From Antedon mediterranea (taxonomy: Eukaryota > Echinodermata > Crinoidea > Comatulida > Antedonidae), in assembly GCF_964355755.1 (NCBI RefSeq), contig NC_092680.1, forward strand, positions 20,561,001-20,625,000: a stretch of 64,000 nt of DNA, given 5' to 3'. Positions 1 through 11,600 of this stretch are shown here, one piece after another. Both the position numbers and the translations under genes were made by a program. Position 1 is the first letter of the stretch. The number at the start of each line of letters is the position of its first letter. Under the pieces are notes generated by a model. That model was not told the DNA's origin, did not search any database, and worked only from the letters and a program-made list of their open reading frames with translations.

Positions 1-245
1 ACTTTGATGGAGTGTACTTTGTTGGAGTGTACTTTGTTGGAGTGTACTTTGTTGGAGTGTACTTTGTTGGAGTGTACTTTGTTAGTGTGTACTTTGTTGG
101 AGCACACTTTGTTAGAGTGTACTTTGTTGGAGTGTAATCTTTCAGGGAGAGTACAAACATTGTTAGAGTGTACATTGTTGGAGTGTACTTTGTTGTTAGA
201 TTACACTTTATTAGAGTGTAGCCTACATTGTTGAAGTGTACTTTG
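1..245. repeat. 15-bp tandem repeat array
   Basis: A 15-bp unit close to TTGGAGTGTACTTTG is repeated head to tail from the window edge to about 245, degrading towards the right with short insertions. It probably continues to the left of the window. The open frame through it is a product of the repeat, since 15 is a multiple of three, and is not a gene. Confidence 0.9.
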
Positions 246-1430
246 TTATATCACAATTTGTTAGAACACACTTGTAAAAGCATGGAACATTTATTAAGGC
301 ATACTTTTAAAACTATTTTGATGACTCAAATCATGAAAAACACATGTTATGCAGTATCATGGATATGTCTATGCTGACATTATTGTTACGGTGGGGAATG
401 GGTCAAGCAACTCTCCTATAAGTGTGAAACAAATCAAATATAATGTCCTACATCGTGTCACATTAAATATTCTTGTCGAGTGTTTAAACTTCGTTTGCAA
501 TGTAAAATATAAACTAATAAAATGCATAGATTAATTAAGTTTACCCATAATGTTCTCAACCTTCTTAAAAAAGTTACCATATGACTTGACATACATTGTT
601 GGTTCAATCAATCACCATCATATCGAGTAAAAAAAGAATCTTATTTCTAAGCCAACTTATCGATTGTACTTGCCGTGGGCCTGGTAGTTTTACACAACTT
701 GACTACAGCTTATGATATTTTTAATATAAAAATTATTATTTTATATTCTGAACTCGAATAAATGATCATTAACGATCACAAAAGTAGGTCAATATGTATT
801 TACATTTATAAAAACATATCATATATATATATAAAATATACAATAATAATAAAAACTCGTATTTTTAACTCCAATTTGTATTTTTATTTGAAACCTGTCG
901 GATAATTACAGATTAATGTATACATATATTGACTGTAAATTTATTGAAATAACCAGTTTATTGGTTCAAACATTAACTTCACAGTAATAAAACATGTGAA
1001 ACAAGCAGTTTATTTAGGGACCATGTCAATACAGTATTCTACTGCAGTAACTGCAGTTCCGGTTTTTTTACTCTTAAACAAATATTATGTAATTATTTAG
1101 TAAGCTTTTTTTCATAAATCATATAATACACACTGTTTATATACAGTGACTCCCTCATAAACCTGTACGTTGAAACTAACTAAAAATACGTTATTTCAGT
1201 AGACAATGTGGTTACTGCAGCAACTGCAGTAAACTCATTGTTACAAAATCCATTACTCTTCAGTACATTTTATTTGCAACAAACACTAAAAAGATCATAA
1301 CTAAACTTGAAAACATCAATGTTTATTTATTTAACAATGTCATACAAAATAAACCAACATGGTTTTTTGTCCTTTATAAATAATACTATTTCTTGACTTC
1401 TCCAGATGTGTGCATTGTACAGGTGTCTTA
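246..1430. other. AT-rich spacer, nothing recognised
   Basis: AT-rich sequence without a long open frame, splice-flanked coding stretch or clear repeat. Two short ACTGCAGT-type palindromic words occur near 1040 and 1215. It lies downstream of the 3' end of the TBPL1 gene. Confidence 0.5.
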
Positions 1431-1439
1431 ACAGTAACA

Positions 1440-1545
1440 TTGTTTGAATTTGTATTGTTTTATTCGTGTATGGCCACAGGAAAACAACCATGTGTTGATC
1501 TGGGCCTCCATGGTTAAATAAAGTTGAATTGAATTGAATTGAACT
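1440..1545 (+). mobile_element. LINE-type 3' tail remnant
   Basis: The block ends in AATAAAGTTGAATTGAATTG, a short purine-rich tail of repeated TTGAA units behind an AATAAA. This is the usual look of the 3' end of CR1/L2-like non-LTR retrotransposons, which end in microsatellite-like tails. No reverse-transcriptase coding sequence remains. Similar tails are seen near 11960 and 35740 and, in reverse orientation, near 6250 and 42790. Confidence 0.45.
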
Positions 1546-1727
1546 CCCCCTTCATTGATAATGAAATACTTCATTGATCTGAGGTGTTTTTAAAAATAGA
1601 CTCATACAATATACTCATATCTGAATTGCGACAGTCCATTTCTTTTACCTAATCTCCAAATCAGTTCAATATTGGATCACATTAATGAATAGGAAATTGA
1701 ACACTAAAAAATTTAATTTATTCCCAC

Positions 1728-1830
1728 TAGGATTCCATGACGAACAAACACCAAAGTAATCTGACCAATCACAAGCCACAGTTTGAATGACTCTTTGCTT
1801 GTGATTGGTCAAATTTCTCCTTGCACAGAT
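1728..1830. mobile_element. Fragment of CCAAT-hairpin MITE (family 2)
   Basis: Contains the paired motifs CTGACCAATCACAAG and CTTGTGATTGGTC in inverted orientation, which are the core of the family-2 hairpin found complete at 21384-21510. The TIR ends are lost or diverged here. Confidence 0.5.
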
Positions 1831-2659
1831 AAAACAACGTTTTTGTAAATTTGCAATAGATGGCAAATGTGTGAAAGATTCGCAATAGTTTCATAATCAC
1901 TAATAAGAAATGTACATTTACTACATAGGCTATAAAAATATAGATTAATAATAATATTTAATCATTAATACTAATAAATTATAATTATAAAATTATAAAG
2001 AAATTGCCTCTCGTTATTTAGAGTCAGTTTTATACTATGTTAAAGAAATTATTGTTTTACAGAATTGGCCTACACAAGTATAAATAAATATATGGAACAC
2101 TCTTAATAAAAAATATGTAAAAATAATTAATTAATAACTATACAATTCTGTGCAATTAAAATAGTCAGCCAATGCAATACTGTGAAATTATTTCTTTAAT
2201 GTGAATAATCAGTTGCAATTAATGTTTCAGATTTGAGAGAGTATTGAACAAACAGTAAATGTGTGCTGGCCCCGTGATTTTTTTCCAAAAACTTTCTCTA
2301 AAGATCTGATTGTAAAGAGTATATTTCCTAAATGTAACTAAACCCTCTAAACTATCTCAACTATTAAATGTTTCGAACGGAGGGCCCCAGTGTCACAAGG
2401 TATACATTCAGCCAATACTTGACAAAAAATAGTTTGATCTGTGTCCATGTCTGCATTATGCATATACATCATCATGTTCTCCCTAAGACGAGGTGCTTTC
2501 CCTCCGATTTTTAGAGAAAGTTTTTAAACCATGCGTGCTGGTCATAATACACCTCATATCACTAGACACGTCCATTGAAAAGAACAGTTTTAGAAAGAAA
2601 ATCGCATCTAAAAACAGAATTCATATTTCCTTCAACTGCTTTTTACTGTCCTTTGTTAC

Positions 2660-5600
2660 TCAATCTTCGCTGTCACTGTCCCTATTATCGGTACTTGACT
2701 CGTCATCATCGTCTTCTACTACCACCAGTGTTTTGTTGTACCCGTGTGCCGTTTTATTTGCCCCATCCTTTCGTGCTGGTTTTGGCATTTTGTGAGTCAG
2801 TACTAGTGGGTATATCTCTTCAATAGCTCTCTGTATGTTGGCAACTGCTGGTGCTAAAAAGTGATGTTTTATAATAAATTAATATCAGAAAATGTATTAC
2901 AAACAGAACATGCTTAAAGCTCTGTCTACACTATCAAACTTTATGTGACAAAGCAATGCGATGTGCCCATATATGGACATGATGATGTCATATCACTACC
3001 ATATTTGGGCACATCACACGTTTTTTGTCAAACTAGTTTGATAGTGTAGACAGAGCTTTAAAGAGCGGTATAAAAGTGGTTAAATTGTATTGAAGCAGTG
3101 TAAACAAATTTATTTTACCAGATGTCAGTACTATAATTAATTTACCAATGGTGTTTTCAATTAATTCTCATGTCTTGATGGTTTTTGAATAGATCAAATT
3201 GAAATAACTTAATATACAGTAGGCATGATGTTGTTAAACATCCTTTCTAGCCTGGGATTTGTTGATACGTTGAATTTTGTGTTGGTTTTGTTTAATACAA
3301 ACAATGTAAAATATCTCATGGACAAAAACAGTTTAAAATATGGGAATATCTTCTTGTATAGACACTGTATAATGTATGTAGACAAATGAAGGAAGTATTA
3401 AATGACAAAATAATTAAACACACTTGATAGACACATGTAATAGAAATAATATAATGTTACAGTTTTCATATTGTTACTAGCAAAATAAAAGGAAAACATA
3501 ATTATGTCACCTACAGCTAAGTATCAACAACCAAGTTATTTAATTTAAACTTTTTCAAGATTACTCCCAAAGTGTCATCTAACTGTATATCAAAGCACAT
3601 TATTGTAGATGATTTCCAGTATTAATTTTCACATTAAATGTGAATCTAAACCATGTCTGATAGTTATTGAACATACTTAATGAAAACAGGCTCTTGAGTG
3701 TCACAACTAAAATGATTTAAAAGAAGAATGTGACTGAACTTGTCTTATTACTACTAGCATCAAAAAACAACAAAGTACATTAGTACAAAAAGAATATTTA
3801 TGAACTACTTTGCGCGTAAAAACAAAAATCAGATTTCAGATAAAATCTGGGTGTACTTACTGATGGAAATTGACACATTTATTTAAAGAAGGTTATTTGT
3901 ACTGTAATTAAAATAAATATGGTCTCTGCTGTACCCAGCACAATATAAAGCACTGTGAGAATGATTGTTTATCAGCGCTGTATAAAATCACGCTATTATT
4001 ATTAATTAAATCGTAAAAATCATGAAAATAAAAGAATAAACTGTTTGGAAGGAGAGATGATGGCTATTAAAATCAATACAATCCAATCCGGGGCTAAACG
4101 CACATATATTTATTTAATACAGAGATTACTGTATGCATTAGCCACCTATCAAAATTAAACGAGGCTAAAATTAGTAAAATAACAAATAGAACGTTATACT
4201 TAGCATTTATATTATAGATTATTTTTTTAAATAAAACAACTTAAACCCATGGTATTAGAATGTTTTTAAATGATTTTGAAATTTAAACAATTTGACAAAT
4301 TCACTGGTAGTAGCTGAAATTTTAGTATAAAAAAGATAAGAAACACAGTCATCTACTTTACAAAAAAAATTATGTCCAATCTAAAGCCAATATGGACAGG
4401 ATGATTTCATATCACTACCATATGTAAGCATATCACTACCATATTTGGGCACAAAAACTCCCTCCTGTACGTCTGTAGGCTCAAAACAATGACTAAAAAA
4501 TATTATTAAATATATTCAGCATTCAGTCAGTTTTAAATTAACTGACTGAACTACATAATATATTCCATTTAAAATCTGTTTTCAAATCCCTTTTTCGAGC
4601 CAGTACGTAAAATGTCAATTCTGTGATTTATCCCATTTTTTGTTTATGCCGTGATTTACAACAGTATTAACCAGATTCTTTGCTTTGATTAAAATCTATC
4701 CATCTAGTAAATGTATTGATGGTAATACCAGTATTTAAGTCTATGGCATTTTGATCTTTAGTTTTAAATCAAGATACAATAGAAGATATCATTAATGTCA
4801 GGTATAAATAATTAAGATTTTGACCTTCATAGTAAAGTGTAGTTATAAATAAAATATATAAAAAAAACAATAAACACAAATAAAAGATGAAAATGACATG
4901 CAACCTAAAAACAAGTAAATTGAAATACAGAATGGTACATATTGTTGCATCTCTGTAATTTGAAATAAGAATTTGACATTTGTATGCAACAAACAAACTT
5001 ATTTCTTTATAAATACTAATATAAATATAACTATATGATTGCAGTACACTGAATATATCTATTTTATTGTCATCGTTTTTGTTTTATTATTATTTTTTTT
5101 ATTATTTTAAATAGTCAATTTTTTTTAGTTTATATGGATGTGTATGTCAACTTATATATTATATTTATCTATTTTTTTAGTTGTAATTGTATCTGGGTTC
5201 TTTCTTGAGACAAGAAACTTGATTTCTTCTAAAGAAGACCCTAAATGATGGTTTATTAGACACCATGTTCCTTTAAGTACACACCTACAGTATGTTATAT
5301 TGTACAATAATATGCCATTATTGAATAAATAAATGTATTTTAAACATTTTTAATTTAAACATGGCTGTCACGTTATTTTGCTCAATACTATAAAAAGGCT
5401 GTCTTATTAGCAGACATAATACAGCAGATGAACCTCTAATAGAGGGACATCTTTAGGACCCAACAAAGTGTAGTATATCCACTGAAGATAGGAGTGTTAA
5501 TTTCCCTCATTTGTTTCAAAATAGACTTCGATAACTCCAAGGGAGCCATATTTAAAAGGTCAATCGGGACAAAACAGTTTTATCTAGGCGCAAGGCTAGT

Positions 5601-8600
5601 GCGATGGATGTAAATTTAAATCATCGCGCTAGCCTAGATGAAAATTTGTGTCCCGATTGACCTTTTAAATATGGCTCCCTCTGGAGTTATCGAAGTCACT
5701 TATTAATATAGTATCTGTGAATGGGGGGGGGGGTGTCCCAAAGGAGGAGTTATACTGTATTGAATCAGAAACTAAAAGAAAAAAAAATATTAAATTAGGG
5801 TCCAAGATGATGATGAAAAAGCAAGAATATTAAAGGATCAATAAAAAAAAAGTGTGTACAAGATGAACAGCAATAAACTGAATTTAATGAGCATTTGAAA
5901 TTCTATATTCCTAAACAATAAAACAAGCTATATTATCTTATAAACATATCACGCACATGGGTATGTGAAACATAAATAAGGTAATCAAAGATTATAAAAA
6001 AAAAAAATTATTATTCATTATGATGAAGCCTCAGGACAATTGACAGCAAGATATATTACACATGACATTTCAAACAGCACCTCCATTATAATATCTACTG
6101 GACTTTTAACTTAAGAACAAGGTTAAAGCTAAATAAAAAATATATATGTACGCTTTAGAGTGTTCGATCATTTTATAAGAATCTGAGGATTTTAGTTTTA
6201 TATAAGATAAGAATCAACAATTTCTAGAACTTTAAATAATTCAGGGCAGTATTTATTTATTTATTCAACTTTGTTTTACCAGGGTACTGTAGCTCTAACA
6301 GCTACAGCAGTAAATCTGACTTGATGAGGCCCTCAGTATACATTGGAGGTAAAGTCAAGACCTGTATTTATTCTGAACGTAGGGGAATGAGCTGTTAGGA
6401 GCTCATTGTACTAAGCATTGGCATTATGTGGTAGAACGTAGGGGAATGAGCTGTTAGGAGCTCATTGTACTAAGCATTGGCATTATGTGGTAGAACGTAG
6501 GGGAATGAGCTGTTAGGAGCTCATTGTACTAAGCATTGGCATTATGTGGTAGGGTGACCAGTTCCTTTCCATGACAGAAAGAAAGGGTGTCCCCTTAATA
6601 GCGGCGCGGGTTTGCTGTAGTATTAAAATAAACAGTACACATTTATTTCCTTTGTTTTGGGAGAAAGTGTTCCACCCCCTCCTTAGTTGAATAGCAGTGT
6701 TCAAAATGAGGATTTAAACATATTTTCAATTTAATAATTTAATCTTCAAATGTAATTGGTACATTGAGTCTTAAAGTGTGTCCTACATGTTGATATATTT
6801 TTAATAAAATTATAAATTGAAAATGGATGGGAAAAGCGCTGGAGGAAAGAAATGCATTTAAAGCAGGAAATGTTTAACATTGAGCAGGTGGGCAGATGAA
6901 AGAAGATGGAGAGTAAAGGAGTCAAAATGAGAAGAATAATAGCGCATGGTATCAAGGAGTTATCAGCAGAATAACCTTTTGTTTTGTCTCAAAAGTTATC
7001 TGACCAAGTAGGATCAAGCCATACAATGTTAGATGAATGTTATCAAGAGGACTGCATTGCTCGTCAGATGCTAGTCTACTACATTGTAAAAATAGTGTTT
7101 AGATCTTAAACATGTATTTTGTACCCACTTTTTCCATGTTTAGATATGAACATGTTTAGTTTCTAAATTACATTCTAAATATGTAGTCTGTATCCAACTC
7201 AACACATCAATAACGTGTTAATTGTTAAACATGTGGAGCAATATAAAGACACGTTTAGGTTTTAAACGTGTTTAACTTTATTTGCCATGTGTGGAGCTCA
7301 TGTGTGGAGCTTTTTTCTGCCACAGTAAATCATATGCATGCAACGCTAAACATGTACCTAAACATGTTGAATGAACGTATAGTGACATGTTGACTGCTAA
7401 ACGATTGGAGAAAAAAGCAACTTCTAGCTATAAACACGTTTTACTCTTAAATGTTAAAGTATGAGTACAAAAATAACAGTAAATTTATGCAAAATAATTG
7501 AAAACAGATCATTAAAATACTTAAACTGACAGTAATTTAGCCTGGATCAGTTTAGTTGGTCATTTACTATTTATGAGTGTATTTAACTACATTCATAGTG
7601 CATTGTAAGTTCACGACTTTCAAAGTAAAATTCTTTTTGTACTGATTACAGTACTACAACTAAATTGACAGCGCAATTTGTTTTTTGCACCAATTACAAC
7701 TTGGAACATGAACGTAAGCTATCAGAACATTAATTAAGCTAGTGAGGACGGGAGAGAATTGATTAGAAGAGAATGTGCAGATGTTTGCCGCACTCTATTG
7801 GTTTCGATGTAGTCAAGGTGTCGTGTGTACTCTATCAAAAGTTCATAATAACAAAAAATATTAAATAAGATTACTTACACAAAGCATGTGCACATTGTCA
7901 AATTACTGTAAGTATAATATTCAATAGGAATTCTGAGAAGATAACATTATTACTGTCAATTGTCATTGTCAATTTGTAGAAATAGACATAAAACATCTCA
8001 AACTCTACAGTCAGGTTGGCACACATGTATTTTTTGTTCACATTTTAATAACTGTGCATAAAAATTGTTATCCAATTATTATGAAAAATAAATGAGTTTA
8101 TCTTGGCTTTCATGGAATTCAATTCTTTCACACTGGCTACTGTAATAAAACTCTGTAGTTAAATACACACTGGGGCACAAACCAAACAAAACACGTTATA
8201 TGAGAGCTGTGTGTTTGGCTACAGTAGACAGAGGAAGTTTCAAGGGGGAGGGGAAGTAAGCCCTCCCAGCCAGGGCCCCCTCTAAGCCACCCCGCCCCAA
8301 AATTTCAAAATCCTGGATCTGCCACTGTTTGGTGATGTAAAAAGGGTATAATTTGTATTTATATGAATGACAACGCTATCTTCACTTTCCTTAGTACCTA
8401 CTGTAACGTGCTATCATTTTCTGGTGCCTATTGGTACAGTTTGTTTTAACCATAAATTCAGCAAATGTGTTCATAATAGCAAATAACATTTTGATATAGT
8501 GAAATACAAGTACTGCTCAATCAAATCCAAGTATTAAAATGTACATTTTTATAGCTTTCTCATAAAATACATTTCTAACTAGCACATCTTGGTCGAGATT

Positions 8601-11600
8601 TGCGTTTATAACCCAGTTTATTACGCAGCTAAGGACTGTGTAAATGAAATTCAGTACTGTAAGTATTGTACTACTTGCAGACTATACTGTACTTCATTTG
8701 GTAAAAGTACAAGCAATATCAGTACACTTATAACCTACTAATACGGTTTTGTTATATTTTTATTCACAAAAGTATACTGCAGTTGACTAGTTGTACAAGT
8801 GCCATTGTTAGGGTTAAAATGAGCTTGTTTATTACAAACCTATTTGTGTTTTTCTATATATTCTTTATTCTAACTGAAATATCGTTTCCCTACAAAGAGA
8901 TTGATTTAAAATGTATGTTACATTACATTACAAATTTGATGTGCTCTTAGAATGAAAACAATGAACAAAACTGTTTACTGTGTACACTAGTGCATACAAT
9001 GATGAAGATGTCAGAACACATGGTCATTCTTTCAAATTAAAATTTAAGTTTTCACGCACAAATTGGAGTCCGGGACTCGTTTGGTCGAAAAGATACTATG
9101 GATTCGTTATTGGCGGATGTAGTATCTTCAAGATCAACTAATCAATTCAAGTCAGTTCTCGAACAGGCATGGTCCAACCACCTCTAAAATTTGCGCCGTA
9201 TTCAAGATTTGATGTTACTGTATTTTCAAAAAGGGCTTATAGGCATAGCCTAGCCTAGACTCCGGACTCAGGAAATGCTGAGCTCTGGAAACAAGTAAAC
9301 TATGTGTTTTTTTTTTATTTGATAATGATATTGATAGATCAGTATGAATGAAAATCAAGAAGCAGTTACAACTTGTCAACGCCTATCATATTACATGAAT
9401 GATAATTCAGGTAGAAACAGTAAAAAAAAAATTTATAAATGTATATTATAATTTCTTTGGTATATTTGGTTTTGAGTTATAAATCAGTGTTTTAGATTGA
9501 AAACATAGCGAAAACAAATACAGTATTAGCCTAAGTTAGTTATGAACAGATTTTGGGTAAATGCATATAAAATAATACATAATTGTTGTTAATTCCCTGT
9601 ATTTGTACTTTACATTATTTCTGAACAATTATGGAAGTGAACAAATCTTACTGGTTTGGATGGAAGTGACAAAAAAAAACAAAATTTGGCAAAAAAGTTG
9701 ATACCAAACTGGAAAGTGTATAAAATATGATGTGAATATTACAAGTAATCTTAAACAATTTCTCAGCTAATTAATTCACAATACAACCAAATTATTAAAC
9801 AACCAAACTACGGTACTTTAAAATCCCCCAAAAAAGTGGTTTATAACTGAAAGACTTTTTTAGTGGAAGATTTGAAGCGCAAGAAACTTTTCCCCAATAC
9901 ATACGGAATGGAAAAATAAAGTAAGCCATGGAGAGAGAATGAGAAAACATGACATGATTAATAGTGGAAGTAGACTGTGTGTATTTAGTACATCACAAAC
10001 TAATACAAGTATATAACCAACAAGACATCTATAAAGCCATCTAATATCTTGTGTGATTGAGAAGTAGCACTAAGATTATTTTATTTGCAATTAATCTTGT
10101 GAAATTGTAACATTACAAAAAAGGATCACAGTCCGTAGTAACAAAAACCAAGTACGGAAATCACTATACTGTAACCAAGACTAAGTACGCATCGCTATCA
10201 CGAATGATAGTGCCGACGAACGCAAGGTGTAAAAATATATTACATTTAATACTGGTAAAATCAATAATGTATATTCGTTTCGCTGTACTATTTATTTATT
10301 TATGACTATCTTGTTTGATGATTTTTCAACTATAACTAATCTATGATTAAATTGAAAGAAAGAAAGTGAACATTTTACAGGCCGTTATCTCGCGGAAATC
10401 ATTCGCATGTTGCATGACAGCCCTTACAAGTATTCAGTTTTCAAAATTCTAGCATTAAGCTACTTATTTCTATCCAAAAATAGAAACATAAAATCTACCT
10501 TTAAATCATGTGTTAGGATTGTCAATCAACACAGAAATGTTGCAAGAGAAATTAGAAAAAAAATTTGATGACTTAGGCCTACTTTCAAGTTACGATATAC
10601 TTCATATTTTATTCACTACTTTCTTAAAAATTCATTTCATAATCATATAAGCCACCTGATACACTTTTCTCCGAATTGACTGATACAATAACATTTTAAT
10701 TTGATATCGTAAGCTCACGAGGGCACTGTTAATTTTTTTTTAACGGTAAGTGTATGTGTCACTGAACCGTCGATAAACAATGTATCAAATACTTCATTCT
10801 GTTCACAATGTTTTATCAATTTACTGTATGTTGTCAAAAATAGTTTAAAACACTACTTTATAAATAACCTTTAAAATACATTATGACTATTTTAATTCTT
10901 CTCCTAAATAAATTAAGAGTTTCAATTAGCCATAACCTGAAATGGTTAACATTAAACAATGTTTCGTAATTAAAGCTCTGTCTAAACTATCAAATTAGAT
11001 TGACCAAAAAAATGTGATGTACCTAAATATGGTAGTGATATGCCCAAATATGGTAGTGACATGCCCAAAGATGGTAGTAGTCCAATACAATTGATATTTT
11101 AGGAAGGATATTAAAAGTATTTGAGTGGAAAAACAGTATGATAAAATATACATATTGTAAATAGTGAGATTTCGATTTGCAACGATCAACATCCAAGGTA
11201 CAAGTTAATAGTCATGTTAATTCATTGTAAGCATACAGGGACACTGGACTGGTTCACTCTATTCCTTGCAACAGTTTTGGTGGTGTCTAGGTTCAAGTGA
11301 CGATGACACACCGATGTGAACTTATGTTGAAATCCGCCCAATCAAATGTTATTGCTTATATGTTTTTTTTCATACGCATCCAACAGCGAGCATCTCGCCA
11401 ATCACAGGATGGATACATTTCATTTATAATTTACCATGCTTATAAACTAAGTCTCATTTGAGGCTTAGGGTGTGGAGTTGAAAGAGTTGTGGGTTACAAC
11501 CCTGGCGGCACTAGGGCAGGATTGAACCCTGGACCTTGAGATTGGAAGGCAAGCATGTTAACCACCAAGCTACAGCTCCACTGTTATCTTGTGAGGTGAG

